From Dactylorhiza incarnata (lineage: Eukaryota > Streptophyta > Magnoliopsida > Asparagales > Orchidaceae): a stretch of DNA of 64,000 bases. How positions within the stretch are numbered: position 1 is the first letter of the stretch; each line of letters opens with the position of its first letter. This document shows positions 45,529 through 57,897 of the stretch, in pieces. The position numbers were made by a program, and so were the translations under genes. The notes under the pieces were generated by a model. That model had not been told where the DNA came from. It worked only from the letters and a program-made list of their open reading frames with translations, and made no database searches. The DNA lies in contig JAWHQI010000099.1 in assembly GCA_033032865.1 (NCBI GenBank), positions 3,399,501 through 3,463,500 of the forward strand. The letters run 5' to 3'.

Positions 45529-46643
45529 TGTTGGATCGATAAGCAACATTAGAGGGGGGGGGGGGGTGAATAAGGGAATAAAAATTCTTTTTATAATTTT
45601 ATGAAAATGACTAAATTGTTTTTAGTAAGAGAGAGCAAAATAACAATTTAGCATAAGTAATTTGCAATAATAAAATTTATGCCAAATGAAAGAAATTAAA
45701 TAAACAAAAAAAGAGACATGATTGTACTATATGAAAAAGTGTTTACATAAATTTGATTTCAATATCGCTAGAAATCGGAGGCGTACAAAAGTAAATATCT
45801 TTTCCTTTTCTACACCGACTTGTATCCCCACAAACCGGTTGGCTTTAGCCTATCCTTCCCGGATATGGCCTCAAGCCGCTCTAGCCAATCCTTCCCCGGA
45901 TATGGCATCGAGCACCCCTAGATCTAATCTCCTAGACCTAGTCGCTAACTCACGCGGCGAATTACCCCCTAAGCCGCGAAAGGACCTAGTCGCCAACACA
46001 AGACGATTTTACTATAAGAATTTACAATAAAGAAATAAAGTAAATAACAAGAACTCCCTCTATGAGATTTCTGAAGATGAGGTTGAAGGATCGCTGTAGC
46101 ATAAGTGAGGTCGATGCGATCGTTCTTCGGATGCAGCCTGACGGCTTCCTTCTCCAGAAATCTTCTTTGGCTTTGAGTGGGAGATGAACTTTCGGTAGAG
46201 TAACATCTCTGGAATTTTGGCACAAGTAATCTCTCTGGAAGCTCTTACCAAAATGAGAGAGAAGGCATCAAAATATATAACTTGGAGATAGCGCATGCGG
46301 TAGCTCCTAGCGCCTGCGGTATCGTTCGTATGGAGGTGGTTACAAAACCGTCGGCGGCGTGGCGTTGTGGCACGAACTTGAACTAGCGCCAGGGGTAGCG
46401 GTAGTGCCTGTGGTAGCGCTTGCGCCTGCGGTAGTGTTAGCGCCTGCGATAGCGCTAGCGCCTGTGATAACCCCTAGCGCTAGCGGTAGTGCTTTAGTTT
46501 AGTTTTTTGGTTCTAAGCTGCTTTCTACCTATGGAGTATTACACATATAGTTCCTGCACACTATAAACACATGACAAGCAAGATCAAATATAATTTGGGA
46601 TTTGTTTTTCTCAAGTAAAGGGATGTGACACACATGTCCAACA
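45529..46643 (-). repeat. S4 3' LTR with TAGCGCCTGCGG array
   Basis: 1115 bp. Minus strand TGTTGGACATGTGTG...GATCCAACA. The array of AGCGCCTGCGGTAGCG/GCTAGCGC units is at about 46288-46492. A G13 run lies near 45554. On the + strand, 45800-45970 has degenerate repeats of CCTAGTCGC and TCCCCGGATATGGC. Confidence 0.92.
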
Positions 46644-48414
46644 ATCTCAACTTTTGATAATAACAAATCCTCTTAGCAAGAAATCAACAATGGTGGTTAT
46701 AGTATATGATAATCATGATAATAGTGCAACTATAGTATATGATAAGCATGCGAATAGTGCATACTCCCCCTATCTTAATGCCCCCCAACATAAATACAAC
46801 ATATGTTTTACTCCCCCTAAATTACAAGAATTAGTCTCCCCTTAATCTTCTAGTTTTCTCCTCTAGATTTCTTCAATTATCTCCCCCTTTTGGTATTATC
46901 AAAAGAAGGTGGGGTGAGGGTAGTAAGGAGGCATTCTTTATAAATGATAAATCATGATTGAGCTTTTATAATATAGAAAAAATGATAAAGAGTTTAAGCA
47001 TAGTGTTGAAGAGATTTCAAATAAAAAGATAAGAGTTGTAAGCAAGCGGAAGATTATAAGAAATATCTGTTTGTAAGCATGAAAGCATAAGTATAAATCT
47101 TAGTTTATGTTCAAAATGTAAAAATGTTTTAACCTTCTTGAAATCTCATAATTTTACATAAAGTTACCAAGTATGAAATGAACATATTAAAAGAGAATAT
47201 ACTACAATGTTACTTAATTTCAAGTGTAAGAGATATAAAAACATTGTAGATATCATGCTAGGTAATCTAGTGCATTTATTATATAAAGAGTAGTGTAGAT
47301 AAAACATTAGAATCCAATACTCATGAGAAGAAGTGTTTTGAAAGATAATGAAGTGCACATAAGTGTATTTTGAGCAATGTTAACAAATGATTTAAATCAC
47401 AAAATATAAGACATATGTAGAGTTAAGTGCACAATAAAACACAAGTATATTACTTTCACACACTTTTAATGCACATAATTTTTTAAAAAGTGGTGTAAGA
47501 ACCAAGGTTTGCACAAGATACTTTACTATTCTTTCCAAGGAGTACTTGGTGGAGTTATATTTGTCTATATTTTTGTTCACTTTTGTGAGACAACATTCTC
47601 TGAATACACTTGTTTTGCAAACCCAACAAATATTTTTTAAGAACAACCACTTTTCTTAATTTCTTAAGTGCAATTCAAATGTAGTGTAGGTAATAAACTT
47701 ATGCAAGTTTTAATTAATTGCACAATTACAATACACAAGCAAGCATTTTTAGATTTAAGCACACATGTTGATTACCAAAATAAGTGAGTGAAAGGTATCA
47801 TTATCAATCACAAAACATTTACTCATACTTAGAGGCATGCTAAGCTTGGTTCTACACATATATTTCAATACAATCGATGCACTTAATTAGATAAATCAAA
47901 GCATGATAAACAAAAACAATGCTCATAGTAATTTGAAGAAATAAGTTTTAACATCGTAGATAATTCTAAATAATAGAATTCATACATGCTTAATATTAGC
48001 AAAAAAGATCATAAAGTTTTTTTGTTATTTTGAAAATTTTAATGAAAGAAAAAACAGAAAACCACAAAAACATATTTTTGTATTTTTGAATTTTGAAGTT
48101 TTGTAGTTGATTTTTCATAATATAAATAAAACAAAAATAACAAAAGTCAGACATACAAAACAAAGTAGTACATATAAACTAACATATTTTTATAGATTTT
48201 TAGAAATTTTGAAAAATAGAAAAATTAAACACCCACGCTAGCGCCGGGGCTAGTGCTAGCGCGAAAAACAGTAAGTGATTTTTTGAGAATTTTAAATTTT
48301 CACTTTTTGATCTTGATTAAGAGTCCTTAGAGTAGTCTTATGTAGAAATTTTGTAATTTTTGGAGATGTCTTGATTGCTCAAATTGCATAAAACTTTAGC
48401 ATTTTTCAAATAAC
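46644..48414 (-). other. S4 region between pol and 3' LTR, non-coding
   Basis: AT-rich, no gene seen. The LTR-adjacent tract is degenerate (minus strand AAAAGTTGAGAT), but intact-looking GGGGGAG-type blocks occur near 46762, 46811 and 46881 (minus strand AAAAGGGGGAG). A small CGCTAGCGCCGGGGCTAG cluster lies at about 48236-48266. Confidence 0.75.
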
Positions 48415-51400
48415 TCATCCTAAGATATCTAAGACTTCTAATTCCAACCTTAACATTTGAAACCTTGCATCGGGAAGAGGTTTAGTGAATATATCAGTAA
48501 GTTGTGAGTCCGTGCCAATGAAGCTTATCCTAACATTTTCCTTTTTAATGTAATCCCTTATGAAATGATGATGTACATCTATATGTTTGGATCTAGAATG
48601 ATGTACCAGATTATTTGTAAGATCAATGACACATTTGTTGTCACGTTTTAATTCAATATGTTTTAGATGAAAACCAAAGTCCTCTAGAGTTTGGCTCATC
48701 CATAGTGCTTGTGCACAACAACTCCCTAATGCAATGTATTCGGCCTCCGTGGTGGAGAGTGCAATCGAATTTTGTTTCCTACTAGACCATGCAACTAATG
48801 AAGGTCCTAGAAAATGGCAAGTACCGCTAGTGCTTTTTCTATCAAGTGAGCAACCAGCGTAGTCCGAATCGGAATAGCCTTGAAGTGTAAATGAATTATT
48901 TTGCGGGTACCATAATCCTAATCTAGATGACCCAATTAGATATCTAAAATTTGTTTTACCACTTTTAAGTGAGATTCTTTTGGATTGGCTTAAAATCGAG
49001 CACATAAATATACGACAAACATAATATCGGGTCTAGTTGCACTTAGATAGAGTTGATATCCTATCATACCTCTTTATAAAGTTTGATCAATTGAGATTCC
49101 TGATTCATCTTTTCCTAATTTTGAGATGCACTCATTGTAGTAGAAGCTTGTTTAAGGTTTTCAAATCCAAAGCGTTTAAGCATATCAAAGATATATTTAG
49201 TTTAACATATAAAAATACCATCATTTCTTTGTGATATTTGAAAACCAAGAAGGTAAGAAAGTTCTCCTACTAGACTCATTTCAAATTCATTTTTCATCTC
49301 TAAAATAACTTCATTACACAACTCTTCATTAGTAGATCCAAAGATTATATCATCAATATATATTTGCAAAATAATCAAATTATCTTTATTGTGCTTAATG
49401 AAGAGAGTATTATCGACACTTCCCATAATATAACCGTGCTTTAATAAAAATGATGTAAGTCTTTCATACCATGCACGGGGGGCTTGTTTTAAACCATAAA
49501 GCGCCTTTTCTAGTTTATAAACATGATTGGGAAATTTTTCAATAATAAAACTGGGGGGTTGTTCAACATAAACTTCTTCTTTTACAAACCCATTTAGAAA
49601 AGCACTTTTTACGTCCATTTGAAATAATTTTATTCTTTTAAAGCTTGCAAATGCTAGAAAAATTCGTATAGATTCCAATCTAGCAACGAGTGCAAAAGTT
49701 TCATCAAAATCTATCCCCTCGATTTGTGAATATCCTTGTGCTACTAAGCGTGCCTTATTTCTAATGATTCTAGACTCACCATCTAATTTAATTTTATAAA
49801 TCCATTTTACACCTACAACTGGTTGATTAGATGGTCTTTCTACTAATTTCCAAACATTATGTCGCTAAAATTGTTCTAACTCTTCATTCATAGCCAAAAA
49901 CCAAAATTCACCATTTATAGCGGTAGAAACGGTTTTTGGTTCTATTTCGGAAACAAAACAAATATTTGAATAATATTCATGAAGAGAAGAGCGAGTTCTT
50001 ACCCCAATAGATGGTTCACCAATTATTAGCTCCCGTGAATGATCCTTTGTAAATTGCAGAGCGCTTGGAGGCACATAATCATCTTCCTTGGCCTCCTCTT
50101 CCTCTTCTTTGGAAGGTTCCTCGTCACCATGCTCCAAAGGTAGTAAGTGATCATCCTCTTTGCCTGCGAAAAGTCTTTCTACACAAGGAACAAGCTCATC
50201 AAATTTCACATTAATCGACTCTTCAACTTTATTAGTTCTTTTATTAAAAATTCTATAAGCTTTACTAGTTGAAGAGTATCCAAGAAAAGTTCCTTCATCG
50301 CATTTTTCATCAAACTTTCCCAAGATATCTTTAGTATTCAAAATAAAACATTTACAACCAAAAACTTTGAAGTAAGATACGTTAGGCTTCTTTTGGAAAT
50401 AAAGTTCATATGGTGTGTGATTAAGAGATGGGCGAAGCATAATTGTATTCATAACATAACATGATGTATTTACAGCTTCGGCCCAAAAGGACTTAGGAAA
50501 TTTATATTCACAGAGCATAGTGCATGCTAGTTCTTGAAGTGTCCTATTCTTTCTTTCTACAACAACATTTTGTTGTGGTGTGCGTGGTACAGAGAATTCA
50601 TGTTTTATGCCTAACATATCACAAAAAGAAGTAAATTTTTCATTTTCAAATTCTCCTCGATGATTCGAGCAAAAGCATTAAATTTTTAAATCACTTTCAT
50701 TTTGAATACGAGTACATAATTTTGCAAATTCGCAAAACGCATCAGATATGGATGAGAGAAATAATGTCCAACAATATCTTGAAAAATCATCTATTAAAAC
50801 ATATGTATATAATCTACCACCAAGACTTGCGGTGCTAACGGGAAAAAGACCCATATGAATTAATTGTAAGGGTCTTATAGTAGAAATAAATTTTTTACCT
50901 TTGAAAGAGGATCTAGTAAATTTACCCTTTTGACATGGTGAACAAAGTGAAGGTAAAGCTCCATTTAACCTAGGCAATCCTCTAATTAAATCACTTTTGG
51001 CAAGTTTTACAATAAGCTTTGTGCTAGCATGTCCTACCCGTCTATGCCAATGTTCTAATTCATCATTTTAGTGATAAAACATTTTATAGATGATTTAGAA
51101 AGATCATGAAAAGAAACTATATAAACAGTATGTATTCTTGGTGCAGTTAGTAAAGTATCTTTTGTAGTAGGATTAGATATTTTGCATAAATTATTGGAAG
51201 ATTCAAATAAAACATCTAATCCTTTATCACATAATTGACTAACAGAAATAAGATTGTGTTTTATCCCTTTCACATAAAGAACATTAGATATAGTAAAGGA
51301 TTCATTACCAACTATACCAATTCCCACGATCCTTCCTTTTTCGTTATCGCCAAACATCATGATCCCTCCTTTCTTCTTTTCTAGGCTAAGGAACTTTGCT

Positions 51401-51477
51401 TTATTGCCCATCATGTGCTTGGAGCATCCAGAATCCAAGTACCATAGGTCTTCATTTTCCTTAGCCTGCCTGCACAT
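48415..51477 (-). pseudogene. S4 pol: protease, integrase, reverse transcriptase, RNase H
   Basis: From high to low coordinates: protease W-Y-L-D-S-G-C-S-K-H-M and GAG-pre-integrase (51477-51055); after a frameshift, zinc-binding L-C-S-P-C-Q-K-G-K and integrase (50977-49865), where the first catalytic Asp is Gly (L-I-H-M-G-L-F-P) and the second is Asn (C-S-N-H-R-G-E-F), though the Glu is kept (V-V-V-E-R-K-N-R-T); reverse transcriptase with [20 protein letters not shown] and Y-I-D-D-I-I-F-G-S (to 49202); frameshifts near 49000-49080; RNase H with Y-S-D-S-D-Y-A-G, T-E-A-E-Y-I-A and D-I-F-T-K-P-L (49005-48415). Integrase would be inactive even if translated. Confidence 0.9.
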
Positions 51478-51945
51478 CTAGAAAGAAGATGAGAGTAAAG
51501 ATCCAGATACCCAAGTGGTACCACCCATAGAATAAGTGGAGCCTTAGGTACCCATATTTGCTTTAAAGTAGTTTATTTTAATTTCCTGCAAGAACTAGAT
51601 GTGTGACCAAACTTATAACAGTTTGTACACATAATAAAGGGGGTTGGGACCCTTTTCTGGAATTTTTTCTTGCTGGAAGGAATCAGATTTACAAAAGAAA
51701 AAGATTTTACAAAAGAAATCTTTGGATTTTTGTATGAGGTGCTAGCGCCCGTGTTAGTGGCTAGCGCCGGGCGGTAGCCCTTACCTCGATATCCGAGCCC
51801 AAATTTTACAGAACCATAGCACTAGTTCCCTAAAATCATATCCAGAGATTTTTGGCCCATTCCAAAATTTTTAATGTCCATGGTGAGGTCATGAACTTGT
51901 GCTTTAAGTGATGAATTTTCTTTCATAAGCATGACACACCTATTT
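51478..51945 (-). other. S4 gag-pol junction region
   Basis: Degenerate reading in mixed frames; no domain was recognised. It contains a GCTAGCGCCC...GGCTAGCGCCGGGCGG cluster at about 51739-51777, the same motif as in the S4 LTR. Confidence 0.55.
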
Positions 51946-53417
51946 TCAAAACCTTTTTTTATTATTTTTAATTAGCAAAAGAGAGGCTTCTAATTTCCTT
52001 TCTAATTCCCCCTTCTCTTTTGTAAGAGTTTTGGCATGGGAAAGGGCTTTAGAAAGAGAATCTTCAAAATCTTTTGCCATCTTAATGGAGTGATCACACT
52101 CTTGGCAAGAAACCTTTCTCTTTTCTAAAACAATTAATTTCTTGGAAAGCTTTTGATTTTCTTTAATTAGAGATTCATTTTCACGATTCAATAAATATTA
52201 TCTTTCATATTTTTATCAAAAGCTTTGCAAGTTTCAAGAAATTCATTAAGGAGTTCATCATAAGTGGGAGAAGTTACCTCAGTGTAGCTAAGAACACTGG
52301 TGTCGTCGTTGTCATTTTCTTGTCCTATGAGGCACATATATGCTTCCTCATCTTCGCTTGATGAAGACTGGCTTGATCCTTTGGAGGAGGAGTCATCCCA
52401 TGTTCTAGCTTCTAACACCTTCCTCTTTTCCTTCCTTTTGTGCCTCTTTTCCTTTTTCTCCTTCAAAAACTTTGGGCACTGGCTACGAATATGCCCGGTC
52501 TTCCTGCAGTGATAGCATTCCGATGGAGGTCTTTCTTCTTCATCATCACTCTCCTTTTCCTTCTTTGACGATGACCCTTTCCACCTTGCATCCTTTTGAA
52601 AATATTTCCGGAAGATGTTTCTCCTTTCTGGATTTCGCATGAACTTTCAGAAGTTTTTTTACCAAAAGGCTTTCTTCATCTTCATCCTTATCCTCTTGGC
52701 ACTCCTTCGTTGATTTTAGTGCCAATGCCTTCTTCTTTGGCTCCTTGTTGTATTCATCGTATTGGATCTTGAGTTATACCTCATGGGTTTTGAGATTCCC
52801 AATGAGGCTCTCAACTTGGAGTGTTCTTAGATTGTGCGACTCCGAGATAGCCATCACCTTCAGATTGAATTTTGGAGTAAGAGATCTAAGAATTTTTCGG
52901 ACCAAGTCGCCGTTGGAGAAAGTCTTTCCAAGAGCTTTGGAGGCATTGGCGATCTTGGTGAAGCGTGTGTACATTGCATCAATATCTTCGCTTTCATCCA
53001 TCCGAAACTTTTCATATTCTGACTCCAGTTGGAAAAGTTTTGAATCTTTAACCTACGATGTACCTTCATGAGTAATCTCCAAATGATTCCAAATTTCATA
53101 TGCAGTAGTACATGCGGAAATTCTATTAAATACATTTCTATCTAACGCACAAAATAAAGCATTCATGGCCTTGATGTTATTTTTGCATTTGAGTTTATCC
53201 CTATCATCCCATTTATCTTTTGGTTTTTCTAATGTTATCTCTCCAACTACAATTGTAGGAGGAGAGTATTCCTCTTCTACCATATTCCATACCTCAATAT
53301 CTAGGGTCATAATAAAACAACTCATCCTATTTTTCCAATAATTATAGTCTGACCCAGTAAATAGTGGAGGTCTACTAATTCCCTATCCTTCAAAAAAGCG
53401 AGATCATAAGACGCCAT
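51946..53417 (-). pseudogene. S4 gag
   Basis: Probable ATG at 53415-53417, then a frameshift before N-Y-W-K-N-R-M-S. The UBN2-type gag region runs through Y-E-I-W-N-H-L (53325-53053), M-Y-T-R-F-T-K-I (53001-52774) and L-K-T-H-E-V. The knuckle is C-Y-H-C-R-K-T-G-H-I-R-S-Q-C (about 52515-52474), with a lysine-rich flank and an acidic serine-rich stretch, followed by a coiled-coil segment (52191-51946). Several stops and at least two frame changes. It would form the particle. Confidence 0.85.
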
Positions 53418-53450
53418 TATTCCTGGTTTTTTAAGCTGTTTGGAAAAACT

Positions 53451-53464
53451 TGTTTCTGATACCA
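53451..53464 (-). promoter_or_regulatory. S4 primer-binding site (tRNA-iMet-like)
   Basis: Minus strand TGGTATCAGAAACA, two bases after the LTR end. The first ten bases match the initiator-Met complement. Confidence 0.8.
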
Positions 53465-53466
53465 CT

Positions 53467-54559
53467 TGTTGGATCAATAAGCGCCCTTAGAGGGAGGGGG
53501 GGGGGGGGGGGGGAGGGGGTGAATAAGAGAATAATTTTTTTTTTATAATTTTATGAAAATGACTAAATTATTTTTAGTAAGAGAGAGCAAAATAACAATT
53601 TAGCATAAGTAATTTGCAATAATAAAATTTATGCCAAATGAAAGAAATCAAGTAAACACAAAAGAGACATGATTGTATTATATGAAAAAGTGTTTACGTA
53701 AATTTGATTTCAATATCGCTAGAATTCAGAGGCGTACAAAAGTAAATATCTTTTCCTTTTCTATACCGACTTGTATCCCCACAAACCGGTTGGCTTTAGC
53801 CTATCCTTCTCGGATATGGCCTCAAACCGCTCTAGCCAATCCTTCCCCGGATATGGCCTCGAGCACCCCTAGATCTAATCTCCTAGACCTAGTCGCCAAC
53901 TCGCGCGGCGAATTACCCCCTAAGCCGCGCAAGGACCTAGTCGCCGACACAAGGCGATTTTACTACAAGAATTTACAATAAAGAAATAAAGTAAATAACA
54001 AGAACTCCCTCTATGAGATTTCTGAAGATGAGGTTGAAGGATCGCTGTAGCATAAGCGAGGTTGAAGCGATCGTTCTTCGGATGCAGCGTGACGACTTCC
54101 TTCTCCAGAAATCTTCTTTGGCTTTGAGTGGGAGATGAACTTTCGACAGAGTAATAGCTCTGGAATTTTGGCACAAGTAATCTCTCTGAAAGCTCTTACC
54201 AAAACGAGAGAGAAGGCATCAAAATATATAACTTGGAGATAGCGCCTGCGGTAACTCCTAGCTCCTGCGGTATCATTCGTGTGGAGGCGGTTACGAAACC
54301 GTTGGCGGCATGGCATTGTGGCACGAACTTGAGCTAGCGCCAGGCGGTAGTGATAGCGCCTGCGGTAGCGCTAGCGCCTGCGATAACCCTAAGCACTGGC
54401 GGTAGTGCTTTAGTTCAGTTTTTTGGTTCCAAGCTGCTTTCTACCTGTGAAGTATTGCACCTATAGTTCCTGCACACTATAAACACACGACAAGCAAGAT
54501 CAAATACAATTTGGGATTTGTTATTCTCAAATAATGGGATGTGACACACATGTCCAACA
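53467..54559 (-). repeat. S4 5' LTR
   Basis: 1093 bp, partner of 45529-46643. It is several percent different, with a longer poly-G tract (about 53490-53511) and a slightly rearranged TAGCGCC array (about 54240-54400). Confidence 0.92.
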
Positions 54560-54564
54560 CATCC

Positions 54565-55806
54565 AAGGTTTGAGCACTTCCATTTACTCTATTCAGAATG
54601 TGATCTCTATCACCATGAATGGTTGTTTCTATCTGCCCAAAGGCACGCTCCACATTGTCTGAGAAGGTTAATTTGTTCTGCATGATTTGATGGGTTTGAT
54701 GGCCGACCTTGTTGATCTCTTCACCAACAAGCTCCATGGCTGGAGCTGCTAGGTGATAAAAGTGAGCGTACTGAGTGTTTAGATGAAGTATCTCCTTCTA
54801 CATAGATGTCAGCTCAGCCTTCATTTCTTTCCTCAGGCTATCCACTGTTTGCAGGATGAAGCTTTCCATTTTCTGCCTTTGAACATTGAGTAATGCTGAG
54901 ATCATGTGGAATAAGGATCCTGAGGGAGTAGAGAAAGTTTCAGCAGCATTTTCCTCTAGAGCAACTCTTTCTTCGAGGACATCTTTAGGAGAACTGTCAG
55001 ATGAGCAGTCACTAATCTGAACCATTGACTTCTTAGGATAGATTACCTTCATTGGCTCACATTCTACTATGATTACTGTCTTTCCTCCAAAAGCCAGTTC
55101 AATAGCAGTGGAGGGTTCAGTATTTTAAACTATTTATGGCTCTTGTCCTACGCTTTCATTTATTTCTTCTGGGATGATCTCCATCTGGACAAGACTTTCC
55201 TGATCTCCTAGGGTAGAGCACCCCAGATGGGTCTCCCCCTCAACCATTTCAGTATCTTGGGCTGAGCTCCCAGGTTGGAACTCCCCCTCAACTGGATCAC
55301 TCTCTAGGATTGGACTTCTCCTCGCTTCAGCCACCTCTTTGTTAGCAGGTTCAGCTTCTTTCTCCGAGATATCTTGATGTAGAGACATCTCCCCCTCAAT
55401 CTGATCAGGATTTTGTTGGGATGAGGCTCTTCCTTCGTTAGAGCTACTAGAGGACTCCTCCTCCTCTAAGGCAATCACCTTGACAGCTTTCTTTGTTTTC
55501 TTTTGCTGAACTGAAGAGGTAGATATAGGTCCTTTGGATATAAACCAATCCCACCTATCCATCATCTTGGAGTCCAGCCTCTTGGAGTAGTGCAGAGGCA
55601 CTCCCATATTTTTGTTGAGCACTTCCCCAAGAGAATTCAGAAAGAAGATAGAGAGAAATCTTCCAAACGAGGGGGTCTTCATACTACTTTTTACTTTCTG
55701 GAATACAAATTCCCTCCAGTCAGTCTTCTTGGAGAGAATGATCCTACACATCACTTCAAACATTTCTTTGGAGATCCGGTCATGAGAACCTGGTTTGCAT
55801 AACATG
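54565..55806 (-). pseudogene. S3 ORF-X, core to coiled coil
   Basis: Minus strand, one frame. It starts at the S5 break with V-M-L-C-K-P-G-S-H-D-R-I-S-K-E-M-F-E-V-M-C-R-I and K-K-T-D-W-R, then L-H-Y-S-K-R-L-D-S-K, an acidic serine-rich middle with repeated E-G-E motifs (55134-55450), and after a stop near 55128 the coiled-coil part with I-S-A-L-L-N-V-Q-R-Q-K-M-E-S-F-I-L-Q-T-V (55052-54798) and E-E-I-N-K-V-G-H-Q-T-H-Q. A further stop lies near 54798. It aligns end to end with S5 61590-62808. Confidence 0.8.
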
Positions 55807-55811
55807 ACTTT

Positions 55812-57813
55812 TGTTGAGAACTATGCCCAACAATGTTCCTGATTTGAAGAAGTACCCATATCAATGATAAATGCACTATGTATTTGATGGTATATTTTAT
55901 TCATGACTGCAGAAGATAAACCATATGACCTGTAATTTTCTAAGTCCAAAATCATCAAGGACTAGATATATCATTGAAATGCATCAAAGTTACATCACTA
56001 GTATCAAGACTATAAAAGTAATGACAACAATGTAAAATATCATCTCAAGACTCAGCAGATGAATCATTGAGAAAGATAACATATCGTGGAGACAGTTCCG
56101 ACGATATCATCTTGAGGAAAGCTTATTGTTGATAGAGCTAAGTTCAGATATCTCGACGATATCGTCTTGCAGAAGATGCACTGTCTTGAAGGTTGAAGAA
56201 AGCTTATCGTTGATAAAACTAAGTTTAGATATCTCGATGATATCGTCTTAATGAAGATGTATAGTCTTGAAGGTTGAAGAAAGCTTATCGTGGATAAAGC
56301 TAAGTTCAGATGTCTCGACGATATCGTCCTGAAGAAAATGTGTAGTCCTGAAAGTTGAAGAAAGCTTATCGTGGATAAAGCTAAGAAGATCAAGACGATG
56401 TTGTCTTGAAGAAGAGGTATAGCCTTAAAGATTAAAGAAATAACTCATTAAGTCATGAAGAAAGGATCATGTAGACAGACATCGGTTTGAAGACCTTATA
56501 TCATCTAGAAGATCAAGACAATATCGTCTTGAAGAAAGACTGTCAGCTTAATGAATAAGTCTAAGTCTTATAAGAAGAAACATCTTGACGATATCGTCTA
56601 GAAGAAGTAATATCGTTGAGATATCAAGTAGAGTCTTGAAGAAGGAAGTATGTCAATGATATCGTCGTGAAGAATATCTATCATTTACATTGATCAAGAT
56701 GATATCAGCTTGAGGGAATATTATCGTCTTGACAGTTACAGAGCCGCATTTAATGCATCGATCTTCTTTGAAATTGATATTTAGGGAATGTGCACGCCGC
56801 CTATCTTGCGCACCAATCAAGGAATAATAAATGATATATTCTATACAGAATATAGCCGTTGCACATTATTTAATGAAGAATATTATTACTTATATATTCT
56901 GCAAGTTCCAAGAACGGCAGACATTTATGATAATTTATTCTGCCATTTCTTTCAAATATTGTATTAGGCAGTTTATGGAAAAATTCTGTAAGGGCTTTTA
57001 TGCAAAGTTACAGAAGAATATAAAAGAAAGAAATTGTCGATTTTAGAGTACATGACTTTCTTACAACATACTAAATCTGATCAAGAAAAGAAAGGAAGAG
57101 CACAAGCAGAAAATCTTCATCACTTGGCTGAGAAGACAAGAAAGAATCTTCCTCATGTACAAGAAGTGCATCTATCAACTAAGGAGAAGATTCAAAAGAA
57201 AGGCTCAGTAATCCACAAGATCACTGTGCTTACATCTGCAAGAACAAGAAGACCCGCTATTCAAATCTTGTATCTTAAAGTCTTTTCTTCTACAACAGCA
57301 AAACTTTTATGTATCATTTTGTAGGGTTCTTTATGAACCTCAGTTTGTAAGATCTTATTATAGATATGAGATTGGTAGGGTTCTGTGTGAACCTGCGATT
57401 GGAAGGGTTCTGTGTGAGCCTGAATTTTGGTAAGATCTTAATGCAGATCTGAGTGCCTGGTTGGACTTGTAAAGTCTGAGAAATTTGTGGTAAGGTTTGT
57501 ATAACCTAAGTGTAAGCTTTTCTGTATGGAGGGCTGAGGTAGGATCCTTTGTGATCTGAGTTATAAGATCTGCTATATAGTGGAAAAGATCCGTGTTTTG
57601 GAGAAGTTGCCTAGTCTAACACACTGCTAGATAGGTGGGAGGGACAATGGACTACCTCTAGAAACTTTATCTTGTAGGGAACCACTATAAATCTTTTGTG
57701 CTTTTTGTGTTGCTTTTGTGCTGTGATAGATAGACTTTAAAGTAGCAAAGAATATTAAAAACACCTAATCACCCTCCCTCTAGGTGTAGATTATTGACAA
57801 CCCATATCTTTCA
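55812..57813 (+). repeat. S5 5' LTR with ATATCGTC array
   Basis: 2002 bp. It begins TGTTGAGAACTATGCCCAACA. The CTCGACGATATCGTCTTG array at about 56095-56730 includes tandem units of about 60-70 bp. AT-rich TATA-like sequence lies near 56830-56910. U5 ends CATATCTTTCA. ORFs at 56831 and 57034 are within the LTR and lack protein-like features. Confidence 0.88.
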
Positions 57814-57815
57814 AT

Positions 57816-57831
57816 TGGTATCAGAGCTAGG
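57816..57831 (+). promoter_or_regulatory. S5 primer-binding site (tRNA-iMet)
   Basis: TGGTATCAGAGCTAGG, two bases after the LTR end. Confidence 0.9.
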
Positions 57832-57897
57832 TTGAGTTCAAAGACTTAACAACTTAGAACAAGATCTACAAATTTTTGATTGGGTTGTGATCTTTCA

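Larger units (their letters stand above)
45529..54559 (-). mobile_element. S4: Ty1/copia element with gag and pol, minus strand
   Basis: 9031 bp, LTRs 45529-46643 and 53467-54559, CATCC duplications at 45524-45528 and 54560-54564. Gag and pol are on the minus strand, with a tRNA-iMet-type primer site. It inserted in S3 ORF-X, which reads on in frame when S4 is ignored. Several PPT-like blocks follow pol. LTRs are shorter and carry a different motif (GCTAGCGCC), so it is a separate family from S0-S3 and S5. Frameshifts, stops and lost integrase residues make it dead. Confidence 0.93.
43042..55811 (-). mobile_element. S3: Sirevirus-like element with ORF-X, minus strand, 5' part off window
   Basis: 3' LTR (43042-44732), polypurine tract and ORF-X (44875-45528 and 54565-55806) on the minus strand. 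S4 splits ORF-X, and S5 cuts it again at 55812, so the rest of S3 lies right of the window. Whether it carries pol cannot be seen. Confidence 0.82.
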
